DNA of 64,000 nucleotides from positions 496,001 through 560,000 of the forward strand of contig NZ_AP022569.1 of assembly GCF_010727945.1 (NCBI RefSeq). The letters run 5' to 3'. The notes beneath the pieces were generated by a model, which saw nothing but the letters and a program-made list of their open reading frames with translations, had not been told where the DNA came from and searched no databases. The translations under genes were made by a program, and so were the position numbers. Shown in pieces: positions 38,677 through 50,097 of this stretch (the stretch's first letter is position 1; every line of letters starts with the position of its first letter). This DNA is from Mycobacterium cookii (GTDB lineage: Bacteria > Actinomycetota > Actinomycetes > Mycobacteriales > Mycobacteriaceae).

Positions 38677-39417
38677 TCAGTGGTGGTGGATATGCGGCAG
38701 GTGCGGGATATGGAAGAAGTGGTGGTGCGGGCTCCCCATCGGCGGGCATGGTTCGAGGTCGATGGTCGCGGCCTGCAGCACACCGGCGTTCTTTATTCCC
38801 TGCGCCGCCATGCACTTGCCGTTCTGGATGGCCTGCGTGTTGGTGACCGCGTGTTTGTTGTAGGTGGTCGCCTCGGTGACGTCCGCGGTGGCGGGCGTGG
38901 TCTTGCCGGTGGGATCGACGGCGTTAACCGCGATGACGTTGCCCGAGACTGAGCTGACGGTTCCGTTGACGCCCGGATTCGGCGCGGGCGCACATTTGCC
39001 GCCTTCGGACGGGCTGATCGTCACGAGTTGCGCGGTGACCGGCCCACCGGGGGGACCGTTCGGCGCGGCGAGCTGGACATCGACGCAGCTGCCCGGGGTG
39101 ACGTCGGTCAGGGCAGCCGGGCCGAGCTCGGTCACCATGGTCGTCGGGGTGAAGTCCACCGCGGCCGCCGTCCGGTCCCGCTGCGTCAGCTGGATGGTGT
39201 TGCCGGATACCGACCTGACCAGCCCCTCGACCTCGTCATGACCCATGGGTGGAGCCGGCGGCGGCTTGGGTGCCACGCTCGTCGGGCTCACCGGCGCCGG
39301 CGGTTTTGCGGTGTTGTCGTTACTCGAGCTGCTGCACGCGGCCAGCGATACCGCAGCGGCGGCGGTGACCGCAAGTACCGCGAGCCGAGCACATCGAGGA
39401 TTCTCGGAATTGAACAT
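38677..39417 (-). CDS. lipoprotein with DUF5666-type repeats and His-rich tail (copy B)
   Basis: 246-residue lipoprotein with lipobox VSLAACSSS, a Pro-rich linker and the same two beta units as its neighbour (VSGNTIQLTQRDR, VSGNVIAVNAVD). The C-terminus is unusual: after CPPMGSP comes HHHFFHIPHLPHIHHH, with 9 His in 16 residues, a plausible metal-binding tail. It lies upstream of copy A on the same strand with a 140-base gap, a tandem duplication. The role may be metal storage or sensing at the cell surface; unproven. Confidence 0.85.
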   Translation of the reverse strand: MFNSENPRCARLAVLAVTAAAAVSLAACSSSSNDNTAKPPAPVSPTSVAPKPPPAPPMGHDEVEGLVRSVSGNTIQLTQRDRTAAAVDFTPTTMVTELGPAALTDVTPGSCVDVQLAAPNGPPGGPVTAQLVTISPSEGGKCAPAPNPGVNGTVSSVSGNVIAVNAVDPTGKTTPATADVTEATTYNKHAVTNTQAIQNGKCMAAQGIKNAGVLQAATIDLEPCPPMGSPHHHFFHIPHLPHIHHH

Positions 39418-39489
39418 TGCCTCAAGGGGTACCCACTACCGGCTCGGTTTGCACCGTGAGAAAATTCACCGCCCCGAAAGATTAGTGCC

Positions 39490-40302
39490 ATGTTCTGGTT
39501 GTGTCGGACCTGCGGTGTCGAGCACAGCACTCCCTCGGATGTCTGCGCCATCTGCGCCGACGAGCGTCAGTGGGTGCCGACCGACGGTCAGGCATGGGCG
39601 ACGCTGGAGCAACTGGTCGGCGAGGGTATGCGATCGGTCGTCTCGGTCATTGAGGAGGGCCTCGTCGCGATCGGCAGCTCGCCGCCGCTCGGCATCGGTC
39701 AGTTGGGCAAGCTGATCTGCACCGATGAAGGCAACGTGTTGTGGGATCCGTCCGGTTTCGTCGACGACGACGCGGTGTCCGCGGTCGCCGACCGCGGACC
39801 GGTCCTGGCGGTCGTCGCCAGCCACCCGCATATGTTCGGTGCCCAAGTCGAGTGGAGCCACCGGCTCGGTGGCGTCCCGGTTTACGTCAACGCCAAGGAC
39901 GCCGACTGGGTGATGCGGCCCGACCCGGTGATTCGGCAGTGGACCGACACATTGCGGCTGGCTTCGTCGTTGTCGGTGGTCCGGGTCGGCGGGCATTTCC
40001 CGGGCAGCGCGGTCGCCTGCTGGGCCGACGGCGCCGAGGGGCGCGGCGTGCTGCTGGCCGGTGACACCATCTTTCCCAACCCGGACCGCCGTACGGTCGG
40101 ATTCTTGCGCAGCTATCCCAACCGCCTGCCGCTGTCGGCTGCGGTGGTGCTGCGAATGGCCGGCACGCTGGCGGCGCTGCGCTTCGACCGGATCTACGGC
40201 CTGTACACCAACGCCATCGACACCGATGGCCGCGTGGCGGTCCAGCAGTCGGCGGAACGACACGCGGCCTGGGTCCGCGGCGACTACGACCACTTGACCT
40301 GA
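39490..40302 (+). CDS. metallo-beta-lactamase-fold protein with N-terminal zinc ribbon
   Basis: 270 residues. The first 25 hold a CxxC...CxxC ribbon (Cys5, 8, 19, 22), the rest an MBL-like fold with SHPHMFG, VGGHFPGS and LLAGDT in the positions of the metal-binding motifs. The canonical HxHxDH is reduced to HPHMFG, so metal content and reaction are uncertain; a hydrolase or a binding role are both possible. It lies 38 bases upstream of a thioredoxin gene, same strand. Confidence 0.82.
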   Translation: MFWLCRTCGVEHSTPSDVCAICADERQWVPTDGQAWATLEQLVGEGMRSVVSVIEEGLVAIGSSPPLGIGQLGKLICTDEGNVLWDPSGFVDDDAVSAVADRGPVLAVVASHPHMFGAQVEWSHRLGGVPVYVNAKDADWVMRPDPVIRQWTDTLRLASSLSVVRVGGHFPGSAVACWADGAEGRGVLLAGDTIFPNPDRRTVGFLRSYPNRLPLSAAVVLRMAGTLAALRFDRIYGLYTNAIDTDGRVAVQQSAERHAAWVRGDYDHLT

Positions 40303-40341
40303 GCGGGGAACACAGCGGCTGCGCACCGCGTTGAACAGCCC

Positions 40342-40704
40342 GTGACTACCCAAGACCTCACCGCCGCGCAGTTCAACGAAACGGTCAACGACAACGACAT
40401 CGTGCTCGTCGACTTCTGGGCGTCCTGGTGCGGACCGTGCCGGCAGTTCGCGCCCACGTTCGCCGCGTCCGCGGAAAAGCACCCCGACGTCGTGCACGCC
40501 AAGGTGGACACCGAAGCCGAGCAGGAACTCGCCGCGGCCGCCCAGATCCGGTCCATCCCCACGCTGATGGCCTTCAAGAAGGGCAAGCTGGTGTTCAACC
40601 AGGCCGGCGCGCTGCCCCCGGCGGCGCTGGAGGATCTGGTTCAGCAGATCAAGAGCTTCGACGTCGACGCGGCGATCGCTGCGCAGGAGACCGACCAGGC
40701 CTGA
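40342..40704 (+). CDS. trxA: thioredoxin
   Basis: Cytoplasmic disulfide reductant of 120 residues starting at GTG 40342. Active site WASWCGPCRQF near residue 31, the cis-Pro region IRSIPTLMAF, and no signal peptide. Resembles Rv1470. No thioredoxin reductase gene is near. Confidence 0.93.
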   Translation: MTTQDLTAAQFNETVNDNDIVLVDFWASWCGPCRQFAPTFAASAEKHPDVVHAKVDTEAEQELAAAAQIRSIPTLMAFKKGKLVFNQAGALPPAALEDLVQQIKSFDVDAAIAAQETDQA

Positions 40705-40732
40705 GCCGACTTGAACGGGTTACCGTTCAACG

Positions 40733-41542
40733 GTGAGCCTGGTCCTCGTCGAACACCCACGCCCGCAGGTCGCGTTGATCACCCTCAACCGGCCGGAGCG
40801 GATGAACTCGATGGCGTTCGACGTCATGGTGCCCCTCAAGGAGGCGCTGGAGACCGTCACCTACGACAACTCGGTGCGTGTCGTGGTATTGACCGGGGCC
40901 GGCAGGGGCTTCTCCTCGGGCGCCGACCACAAGTCGGCCGGTGCCGTTCCCCACGTCCAGGGTCTGACCCGGCCCACCTACGCGCTGCGCTCCATGCAGA
41001 TTCTCGACGACGTGATCCTGGCGCTGCGACGCATGCACCAACCGGTGATCGCCGCGGTCAACGGCGCCGCCATCGGTGGCGGGCTGTGCCTGGCGCTGGC
41101 CGCCGACATCCGCATCGCCGCCAGCGGGGCGTATTTCCGGGCCGCGGGCATCAACAACGGGCTGACCGCCAGCGAGCTGGGCCTGAGCTACCTGCTGCCG
41201 CGAGCCATCGGATCGTCGCGGGCGTTCGAGATCATGCTGACCGGACGCGACATCGACGCCGAGGAAGCCGAGCGGATCGGGCTGATCTCCCGTCACGTCC
41301 CGGAAGACGAGCTGCTGGAGACCTGCTTCGCGATGGCCGAGCGGATCGCGGCGTTCTCGCGGCCCGGCGTCGAATTGACCAAACGCACACTGTGGAGTGG
41401 ACTGGACGCCGCTAGCCTGGAAGGGCACATGCAGGCCGAGGGTCTAGGGCAGCTCTTCGTCCGCCTGCTCACCACCAACTTCGAAGAGGCTGTCGCCGCG
41501 CGCGCCGAAAAGCGCCCGCCGGCGTTCACCGACGACAAGTAA
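40733..41542 (+). CDS. echA12: enoyl-CoA hydratase/isomerase family protein
   Basis: Crotonase-fold protein, 269 residues from GTG 40733. Oxyanion-hole segments are GRGFSSGADHKSAG and NGAAIGGGLCLALAADIR, with INNGLTASELGLSYLLPRAIG at the catalytic glutamate region. Likely acts on fatty acyl-CoA, exact substrate unknown. Matches the position of Rv1472 (echA12). Confidence 0.9.
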   Translation: MSLVLVEHPRPQVALITLNRPERMNSMAFDVMVPLKEALETVTYDNSVRVVVLTGAGRGFSSGADHKSAGAVPHVQGLTRPTYALRSMQILDDVILALRRMHQPVIAAVNGAAIGGGLCLALAADIRIAASGAYFRAAGINNGLTASELGLSYLLPRAIGSSRAFEIMLTGRDIDAEEAERIGLISRHVPEDELLETCFAMAERIAAFSRPGVELTKRTLWSGLDAASLEGHMQAEGLGQLFVRLLTTNFEEAVAARAEKRPPAFTDDK

Positions 41543-41564
41543 CCACAGACATCAAGGAGCGACC

Positions 41565-43193
<1,629 letters not shown>

Positions 43194-43311
43194 CCGCGCC
43201 GACGCGCGGTCTTGCCGCTGTCGCAGGCGATTTCGTCAAAGCGGCCCCGCCGGCCGACCCGGCTTTCTACTCTGTGTGGTTTGGGGATCCCGTTCACATG
43301 GGGAGGGGCAC

Positions 43312-43503
43312 ATGAGGAAATCGAAAAAACCACGCGATCAAGTGCTGAGCGAATTGCGGCACGCCTACGAGGGCGGAGCCAGCATCCGCACTCTGGTCGC
43401 GTCGACCGGCAGGTCTTACGGATCGATTCACAGCATGCTGCGCGAGTCCGGCACGACGATGCGCAGCCGCGGCGGGCCCAACCATCGCACCCGGCCGCGC
43501 TGA
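43312..43503 (+). CDS. small helix-turn-helix protein, Rv1473A-like
   Basis: 63 residues, very basic. ELRHAYEGGASIRTLVASTG followed by RSYGSIHSMLRESG reads as a helix-turn-helix of the resolvase/Mor-like kind. A GGGGAGGGG ribosome site lies 3-11 bases ahead of ATG 43312. Probably binds DNA; target unknown. Longer frames through this region begin inside the ABC-F gene and are not used. Confidence 0.85.
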   Translation: MRKSKKPRDQVLSELRHAYEGGASIRTLVASTGRSYGSIHSMLRESGTTMRSRGGPNHRTRPR

Positions 43504-43514
43504 CCCGCGGCCAC

Positions 43515-44078
43515 TCAGCGCTGCCGTACCGAACCCTCGACCAGATCGAGCACCGCGGTCAGCAGCTGAGTGTCTTCACCGGACGCCACCTTGGCCACCA
43601 GCCCGTCGAGGACCAAGTCCAGGTAGCACTGCAATACGTCACTGGGAATGTCGTCGCGCACCCGCCCGGCCTGCTTCTGCCTGCGCAACCGATCGATCGT
43701 CGCTGCGGTGAGCTCTTCTGACCGCTTCGTCCACTCCTTGTTGAACGCCGGATCGTGGCGCAACTTGCGAGCGATCTCCAATCGTGTAGCCAGCCAGTCG
43801 AACTGGTCGGGGGCCGCCAGCATGTCGCGCATCACCTGGACCAGACCTTCGCGCGAGGCGACGTCGGCCATCCGCTCGGCATCCTCGTGCGCCAACTCGA
43901 AGAACAGCGTGTCCTTGTCGCGGAAGTGGTGGAAGATCGCACCGCGGGACAGGCCGATCGCCTGCTCGAGGCGGCGCACCGTGGCCCCGTCGTAGCCGAA
44001 CTCGGCGAAGCAACCGCGGGCGCCGTCAAGAATCTGACGGCGCCGGGCCTCCAGATGGTGCTGGCTGACCTTGGGCAC
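43515..44078 (-). CDS. acnR: TetR-family repressor of aconitase, AcnR-like
   Basis: 187-residue TetR regulator. HTH: ATVRRLEQAIGLSRGAIFHH near residue 32. Downstream of acn by 20 bases on the same strand; this linkage is the same as acn-acnR in Corynebacterium glutamicum, where AcnR represses acn. C-terminal ligand domain is unspecific by eye. Confidence 0.9.
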   Translation of the reverse strand: MPKVSQHHLEARRRQILDGARGCFAEFGYDGATVRRLEQAIGLSRGAIFHHFRDKDTLFFELAHEDAERMADVASREGLVQVMRDMLAAPDQFDWLATRLEIARKLRHDPAFNKEWTKRSEELTAATIDRLRRQKQAGRVRDDIPSDVLQCYLDLVLDGLVAKVASGEDTQLLTAVLDLVEGSVRQR

Positions 44079-44097
44079 GGCCGCTTCGTCTCGAGAT

Positions 44098-46923
44098 CTA
44101 GTTCGACTTGAGCATGTTGCGCAGCACGTACTGCAAGATGCCGCCGTTGCGGTAGTAGTCGGCCTCGCCGGGGGTGTCGATGCGCACCACCGCGTCGAAT
44201 TCGACTACCTTGCCGCCCTCTTTGGCTGCCTTCACATGAACCGTCTTCGGCGTCTTGCCGTTGTTGAGTTCCTCGATGCCGGTGATGTCGAACACCTCAG
44301 TGCCGTCCAGACCCAGGTCTCCGGCTGACTTGCCCTCCGGGAACTGCAGCGGGATCACACCCATGCCGATCAGGTTGGACCGGTGGATGCGCTCGAACGA
44401 CTCGGCGATCACCGCGCGAACACCCAGCAGGCGGGTGCCTTTGGCGGCCCAGTCGCGAGACGAGCCGGAGCCGTACTCCTTGCCGCCCAGGACGACCAGC
44501 GGAATGTCTTGTGCCGCATAGTTTTGCGCCGCGTCGTAGATGAAGGCCTGCGGGGCACCGTCCTGGGTGAAGTCGCGGGTGTAGCCACCCGAGACGTCAT
44601 CGAGCAGCTGGTTACGCAACCGGATGTTGGCGAACGTGCCGCGGATCATCACCTCGTGGTTGCCGCGTCGCGAACCGAAGGAGTTGTAGTCCTTGCGCTC
44701 CACACCGTGCTCGTCAAGGTATTGCGCTGCAGGCGTTCCCGGCTTGATGCTGCTGGCGGGGGAGATGTGGTCGGTGGTCACCGAATCGCCCAGCAGCGCG
44801 AGCACCCGGGCACCCGTGATGTCGCCGACGGGCTCCGGATCTGCGGGCATGCCCTCGAAGTACGGAGGTTTGCGCACGTACGTCGAATCAGAACCCCACT
44901 CAAAGGTGTTGCCGCTCGGAGTCGGCAGGTTGCGCCACCGCTCGTCGCCCTTGAACACGTCGGCGTAGTTGTCGACGAACATCTTCTGGTTGATCGACGA
45001 GGCGATGGTGTCCGAGACGTCCTTCTGCGACGGCCAGATGTCTTTGAGGAAGACGTCATTGCCGTCGTTGTCCGTCCCGAGCGGGTCGGAGTCGAAGTCG
45101 AAGTCCAGCGATCCGGCCAGCGCATAGGCGACCACCAGCGGCGGCGAGGCCAGGTAGTTCATCTTGACGTCCGGGCTGATCCGGCCTTCGAAGTTCCGGT
45201 TGCCCGACAACACCGCGGTCACGGTGAGGTCGTTGTCGTTGATCGCCTTCGAGATCTCCTCGGGCAGCGGGCCGGAGTTACCGATGCACGTGGTGCAGCC
45301 GTAGCCGACCAGGAAGAAGCCCAGCTTCTCCAAATACGGCCACAGTCCGGCCTTGTCGTAGTAGGCGGTGACGACCTGTGAGCCCGGTGCCATCGACGTC
45401 TTCACCCAGGGCTTCGACGTCAGGCCTTTCTCCACGGCGTTGCGGGCCAGCAGCGCCGCGCCGAGCATCACCTCGGGGTTGGAGGTGTTGGTGCACGACG
45501 TGATCGCGGCGATCACCACCGCGCCGTGGTCGAGCACGAACTCACCGCGCTCGTCGGACTTGACGCGCACCGGTTTGGTCACCCGGCCGTTGGCGTTCTT
45601 GGCGGCCGAGTGCACCGGGGTGTCGGGCTGGTCATCGGCGTGACCGTTGGTCGGTTGACCCGGGTCGCTGGCCGGGAAGGTCTCGTCGATCGTCTCGTCG
45701 AGCTTGGAGTAGTCCTTCTTGTCGGAGCCGTTGCCGACGTAGTCGGGGATCTGCTTACGGAAGGTGGACTTGGCTTCCGACAACACGATTCGGTCCTGTG
45801 GCCGCTTGGGGCCGGCGATCGAGGGCACCACCTCGGACAGGTCGAGTTCGAGGTATTCAGAGAACGCCGGCTCGTGCTTGGGGTCATGCCACAGGCCTTG
45901 CTCCTTGGCGTAGGCCTCTACCAGGGCAACCTGCTCCGGCTTGCGGCCGGTGAACTTGAGGTAGTCGATGGTCTCCTGGTCGATCGGGAAAATCGCTGCG
46001 GTAGAACCGAATTCGGGGCTCATGTTGCCGAGGGTGGCGCGGTTGGCCAACGGCACCTCGGCCACGCCCTCGCCGTAGAACTCGACGAACTTGCCGACGA
46101 CGCCGTGCTTGCGCAGCTTCTCGGTGACGGTGAGCACGACGTCGGTCGCGGTGACGCCCGGCTTGATCTCGCCGGTCAGCTTGAAGCCGACGACTCGGGG
46201 GATGAGCATCGACACCGGCTGACCGAGCATCGCGGCTTCGGCCTCGATGCCGCCGACACCCCAGCCCAGTACGCCGAGGCCGTTGACCATCGTGGTGTGC
46301 GAGTCAGTCCCGACGCAGGTGTCGGGGTAGGCCAGCCCATTGCGCGCCATTACGACGCTGGCCAGGTATTCGATGTTGACCTGGTGCACGATGCCGGTGC
46401 CCGGCGGCACGACTTTGAAGTCGTCGAATGCGCCCTGGCCCCAGCGCAAGAACTGGTAGCGCTCGCCGTTGCGCTGGTATTCGATCTCGACGTTGCGCTC
46501 GAATGCGTCGGCGGTGCCGAACAAGTCGATGATCACCGAGTGGTCGATCACCAGGTCGGCGGGCGCCAACGGGTTGACCTTGTCAGGGTTGCCGCCGAGG
46601 TCGGCGACGGCCTCGCGCATGGTGGCGAGGTCGACGATGCAGGGCACGCCGGTGAAGTCCTGCATGACGACGCGTGCGGGCGTGTATTGAATCTCGATGC
46701 TGGGCTCGGCTTTGGGGTCCCACTGGGCGATGGCCTCGATGTGGTCCTTGGTGATGTTGCTGCCGTCTTCGTTGCGCAACAGGTTTTCGGCGAGCACTTT
46801 CAGGCTGTACGGGAGCTTCTCCGTACCCGAGACCGCGTCCAGCCGGTAGATCTCGTAACTGTCGCCGCCGACCTTCAAGGTGTCGCGGGCTCCGAATGAA
46901 TTCACCGAATCTTTGCTGCTCAC
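44098..46923 (-). CDS. acn: aconitate hydratase
   Basis: [4Fe-4S] enzyme converting citrate to isocitrate; apo-form can bind RNA in other bacteria. The 941 residues from GTG 46923 contain the substrate motif [20 protein letters not shown], the first cluster Cys in [13 protein letters not shown] and two more in [16 protein letters not shown], and the C-terminal [10 protein letters not shown]. Divergent from the Rv1476-like gene. The linkage to SUF genes about 10 kb away is notable but probably coincidence. Confidence 0.97.
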   Translation of the reverse strand: MSSKDSVNSFGARDTLKVGGDSYEIYRLDAVSGTEKLPYSLKVLAENLLRNEDGSNITKDHIEAIAQWDPKAEPSIEIQYTPARVVMQDFTGVPCIVDLATMREAVADLGGNPDKVNPLAPADLVIDHSVIIDLFGTADAFERNVEIEYQRNGERYQFLRWGQGAFDDFKVVPPGTGIVHQVNIEYLASVVMARNGLAYPDTCVGTDSHTTMVNGLGVLGWGVGGIEAEAAMLGQPVSMLIPRVVGFKLTGEIKPGVTATDVVLTVTEKLRKHGVVGKFVEFYGEGVAEVPLANRATLGNMSPEFGSTAAIFPIDQETIDYLKFTGRKPEQVALVEAYAKEQGLWHDPKHEPAFSEYLELDLSEVVPSIAGPKRPQDRIVLSEAKSTFRKQIPDYVGNGSDKKDYSKLDETIDETFPASDPGQPTNGHADDQPDTPVHSAAKNANGRVTKPVRVKSDERGEFVLDHGAVVIAAITSCTNTSNPEVMLGAALLARNAVEKGLTSKPWVKTSMAPGSQVVTAYYDKAGLWPYLEKLGFFLVGYGCTTCIGNSGPLPEEISKAINDNDLTVTAVLSGNRNFEGRISPDVKMNYLASPPLVVAYALAGSLDFDFDSDPLGTDNDGNDVFLKDIWPSQKDVSDTIASSINQKMFVDNYADVFKGDERWRNLPTPSGNTFEWGSDSTYVRKPPYFEGMPADPEPVGDITGARVLALLGDSVTTDHISPASSIKPGTPAAQYLDEHGVERKDYNSFGSRRGNHEVMIRGTFANIRLRNQLLDDVSGGYTRDFTQDGAPQAFIYDAAQNYAAQDIPLVVLGGKEYGSGSSRDWAAKGTRLLGVRAVIAESFERIHRSNLIGMGVIPLQFPEGKSAGDLGLDGTEVFDITGIEELNNGKTPKTVHVKAAKEGGKVVEFDAVVRIDTPGEADYYRNGGILQYVLRNMLKSN

Positions 46924-47091
46924 ATCAACTCCCGAGATCGTATTCGTCTGTGCCGTGCTTGCGATCGCCGCTGGTTCTACTCGTCGACGGGCCGTGTCGG
47001 CGTGCGCCGCCGAGTCTAACAGTACGCTTGTCCTGCAATTCGGCGGCTCCGGAAAACGTCATTTCATCTCCGCCGATTAAAGTCGTCAACC

Positions 47092-47673
47092 GTGACTACA
47101 CCGCACCCGCCGCTGTACATACCCGGCGAGATCTGCGGCACGGTCGGCGCCGACCCGGCGAGCAACCCCGATCAGTGTCTGGCGCTCGTCCAGCAGCAGG
47201 TCGCTGCCGGCAACATCAGCGCGCCGCCGGCGGTCACGCCGGAGCTGCTGCAGCTGATCGACCGAGCTCATCACGACGGCATCGACCTCAAGATCGTCGT
47301 GCTGGACCACAACCCGCCGAACGACACCCCGCTGCGCGACATCGCGACGGTGGTCGGCGCCCAGCACCCGGACGCGACGGTGCTGGTGCTCAGCCCGAAC
47401 TACGTCGGCAGCTACAGCACCCACTTCCCGCGCGCCACGCTGGAGATCGGCGAGGACAACGCCAAGACCGGCAACACTGTCACCTCGGCACAGAACTTTC
47501 TGCACCAACTCGAAACACCGCAGTTTCCGTGGACCGCATTCACCATTGTGCTGTTGCTCGGGGTATTCGCAGCAGTGGCCGGAACGCGTTTCCTGCAATT
47601 GCGCGCCCGCCGTGCAGCAACGCCACGGGACATAGCGGACGAGCCCGCTGAAAGCGCTGAACAGGGTGCCTAA
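47092..47673 (+). CDS. membrane protein, Rv1476-like
   Basis: 193 residues from GTG 47092. A predicted extracytoplasmic or soluble N-terminal domain of about 140 residues (with VVLDHNPPNDTPLRDIATVVG), one membrane helix near 147-167 (FTIVLLLGVFAAVAGT) and a short acidic tail. The N-terminus has no cleavable signal. Function unknown; conserved upstream of ripA in mycobacteria. Confidence 0.85.
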   Translation: MTTPHPPLYIPGEICGTVGADPASNPDQCLALVQQQVAAGNISAPPAVTPELLQLIDRAHHDGIDLKIVVLDHNPPNDTPLRDIATVVGAQHPDATVLVLSPNYVGSYSTHFPRATLEIGEDNAKTGNTVTSAQNFLHQLETPQFPWTAFTIVLLLGVFAAVAGTRFLQLRARRAATPRDIADEPAESAEQGA

Positions 47674-47739
47674 CTCGGCATATTGATCTTGCGTCGCATA
47701 GCGCCGACGCTGCCCCGGTTATGCGGGCAAATTCGCGAT

Positions 47740-47788
47740 GTCACCGTTCGGTCACAGTTGTCGGACGAACTGATGCTCAATTTGTGAC
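47740..47788. promoter_or_regulatory. GTCACA repeats upstream of ripA (candidate MtrA site)
   Basis: GTCACC at 47740 and GTCACA at 47751 form direct repeats 11 bases apart; TGTGAC at 47783 is an inverted copy, and GTGAC recurs at 47811. Direct GTCACA-like repeats are what I recall for the response regulator MtrA, which controls ripA in mycobacteria. The spacing fits one helical turn. Sequence only, no binding data. Confidence 0.5.
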
Positions 47789-47911
47789 ATAAGTTTCTAT
47801 TGGTCCGGATGTGACTTACGGTGCAAGAGATGTTTTTGGTCTAGTCGTGCTCTCAGTGATAGCTGGGGCTGAAACCCTCCGTTCGCGTTGAGCCAAGGAG
47901 ATCCGAGTCGA

Positions 47912-49342
47912 ATGAGACGCAACCCCCGCGGCTCGTCTTTCCGGTTGGCGACCGAGTTCACCCGCCGGATGACTCCCGCGATGCTCAGCATCGTCGTGCT
48001 GCTGAGCCTCCCGGGCCTGGCCGACGCCGATTCGGGCGCGGGGCCCGACGCGATGGCCAAGCTGATCGCCGATGTGGCGCAAGCCAATCAGCAGTTGCAG
48101 GACCTCAACGCCCAAATCGAGTCGCAGCAGGAAAGCGTCAACAAGGCTGTCGTCGACGTCGAGACCGCGCGCGACAACGCAGCAACCGCACAACATGACG
48201 TCGATGCCAGCCAGCGGTCGGTCAAAGACGCCGACGTCGCAATCGCGGCGGCCCAGAAACGATTCGACCGATTCGCGGTCGCCAGTTACGTCAGCGGTCC
48301 GTCGAACGGCTACCTCACGGCGAGCAGCCCGGACGACATGATCGCGACCGCTGCCGCCGGCCAGGCGCTGGCGGCCAGCTCGCGGCAGGTGATGGACAAC
48401 CTGCTGCGGGCCCGTACCGATCAATTGAACAAGGACTCGGCGGCGCGGTTGGCGAAGCAGAAAGCCGACAAAGCTGTTGTCGACGCCCAGTCCAGCCAGA
48501 ACGCAGCGGTGGCGGCCCTAACCGACGCCCACCGCCGGTTCGGCGCACAGCAGCAAGAGGTCAATCGCCTGGCCGATGAGCGGAATGCGGCCCAGGCCAG
48601 ACTCGACGCCGCCCGCAATTGGTCGGCACCCGCGGGCGGACCGGGTGCCGACCAGCGGGCGGCGTCGTCCCCCGGCGACAGGTGGGATCCGGCGGCGCCG
48701 GGCTCGCGCACCGCGCCGAGGGGCAACAACAGGCAGTGGGACGGGTGGGACCCGACGTTGCCGATGGTGCCCAGCGCGAACGTGCCAGGTGACCCCGTCG
48801 CGATTCTCAACAAGGTCCTCGGGACGATGTCGACGTCGTCAGAAGTCACGTCCAACATGGGCCGCAGCTTCCTGCAACAGCTTGGCTTGGCGCCCACGCC
48901 GACCGGCTTCACCAACGGCAAGATCCCCCGGGTGTACGGCCGGCAGGCCTCCGAATACGTGATCCGCCGCGGTATGTCGCAGATCGGCGTGCCGTATTCA
49001 TGGGGTGGCGGGACCGCCGCCGGGCCGGGCAAGGGCATCGACTCCGGAGCCGGCACCACCGGCTTCGATTGCTCGGGCCTGGTGTTGTATTCGTTCGCCG
49101 GCGTCGGCATCAAGCTCCCGCACTATTCGGGTGCGCAGTACAACCTGGGCCGCAAGATCCCGTCGTCGCAGATGCGCCGCGGCGATGTCATCTTCTACGG
49201 TCCCGGCGGTAGTCAGCACGTGACGATCTATCTGGGCCAGGGCCAGATGCTCGAGGCGCCCGATGTCGGCCTGAAGGTTCGCGTCGCGCCGGTCCGCACC
49301 AGCGGTATGACGCCGTACGTGGTCCGCTACATCGAATACTGA
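47912..49342 (+). CDS. ripA: peptidoglycan endopeptidase RipA
   Basis: Secreted NlpC/P60 endopeptidase that cleaves D-glutamyl-mDAP bonds in cell division. ATG 47912 has AAGGAG 12 bases upstream and gives 476 residues. Signal region, then a long coiled coil (about 40-240) acting as a regulatory arm, then the linker with WDPTLPMVPS and the catalytic domain: Cys in GFDCSGLVLYSFAG, His in SQHVTIYLGQG. It ends 15 bases before the ripB start. Sequence is close to M. tuberculosis RipA (Rv1477) across the catalytic domain. Confidence 0.97.
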   Translation: MRRNPRGSSFRLATEFTRRMTPAMLSIVVLLSLPGLADADSGAGPDAMAKLIADVAQANQQLQDLNAQIESQQESVNKAVVDVETARDNAATAQHDVDASQRSVKDADVAIAAAQKRFDRFAVASYVSGPSNGYLTASSPDDMIATAAAGQALAASSRQVMDNLLRARTDQLNKDSAARLAKQKADKAVVDAQSSQNAAVAALTDAHRRFGAQQQEVNRLADERNAAQARLDAARNWSAPAGGPGADQRAASSPGDRWDPAAPGSRTAPRGNNRQWDGWDPTLPMVPSANVPGDPVAILNKVLGTMSTSSEVTSNMGRSFLQQLGLAPTPTGFTNGKIPRVYGRQASEYVIRRGMSQIGVPYSWGGGTAAGPGKGIDSGAGTTGFDCSGLVLYSFAGVGIKLPHYSGAQYNLGRKIPSSQMRRGDVIFYGPGGSQHVTIYLGQGQMLEAPDVGLKVRVAPVRTSGMTPYVVRYIEY

Positions 49343-49357
49343 CGCGTGAAAGGTGTT

Positions 49358-50083
49358 ATGCACCATCGGTTTACAGATGGCAGAGGCATGCGCCGGACCA
49401 GGGTGGTCTGGCCGGTGCTTGCCGTCCTCAGCCTGCTGATCGCGCTGGCTGTTCCCGCGGAAGCCGAGGATGGCGCCTGGGACCCGACGTTGCCGCCGGT
49501 GATCAGCGCCGGCCATCCGGGGGACCCGCTCGCCGTGGCCAACCAGTCGCTGCAGGCCACCGCGAACGCCACCCAGACGACACTCGACCTCGGCCGGCAG
49601 TTCCTCGGCGGACTCGGGATCAACCTGGGCAGCAGTGACCCGGGTGGCACCAGTCCAAGCAAGATCCCCAGGGCGAACGGGCGCCAGGCGATCGAATACG
49701 TCATCCGTCGCGGCGCCTCGCAGATGGGAGTGCCGTACTCCTGGGGTGGCGGGACGCTCGACGGCCCCAGCAAAGGGATCGACTCCGGTGCCAACACCGT
49801 CGGCTTCGACTGCTCGGGCCTGGTCCGGTACAGCTTCGCCGGGGTCGGCGTGCTGATCCCGAGGTTCTCCGGTGACCAGTGGAAGTCCGGTCGGCACATT
49901 CCGCCCTCGCAGGCCAGGCGCGGCGACCTCATCTTCTACGGCCCAGGCGGTGGCCAGCACGTCACCATTTACCTGGGTAACGGCCAGATGCTGGAGGCCT
50001 CCGGCAGCGCCGGCAAGGTGACGGTCAGTGCGGTGCGGAAGTCGGGTATGACGCCGACGCTGACCCGCATCATCGAGTACTGA
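49358..50083 (+). CDS. ripB: peptidoglycan endopeptidase RipB
   Basis: Second secreted NlpC/P60 hydrolase without the coiled-coil arm; ATG 49358, with AAAGG at 49349-49353, gives 241 residues. Starts at GTG 49346 or ATG 49388 are also possible, and homology to RipB favours 49388. Signal cut near AEA-EDG. Catalytic Cys in GFDCSGLVRYSFAG, His in GQHVTIYLGNG. The WDPTLPPV motif is shared with RipA. Confidence 0.95.
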   Translation: MHHRFTDGRGMRRTRVVWPVLAVLSLLIALAVPAEAEDGAWDPTLPPVISAGHPGDPLAVANQSLQATANATQTTLDLGRQFLGGLGINLGSSDPGGTSPSKIPRANGRQAIEYVIRRGASQMGVPYSWGGGTLDGPSKGIDSGANTVGFDCSGLVRYSFAGVGVLIPRFSGDQWKSGRHIPPSQARRGDLIFYGPGGGQHVTIYLGNGQMLEASGSAGKVTVSAVRKSGMTPTLTRIIEY

Positions 50084-50097
50084 CAGAGCTGTGCGGT

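Noticed and set aside
45526..46899. 457-residue frame antisense to acn
   Set aside because: Shadow of conserved aconitase coding; no start signal and no recognisable domain.
47674..47911. c-di-AMP (ydaO-type) riboswitch upstream of ripA
   Set aside because: I looked for the conserved ydaO blocks and could not find them; GTCACA repeats explain the visible structure better.
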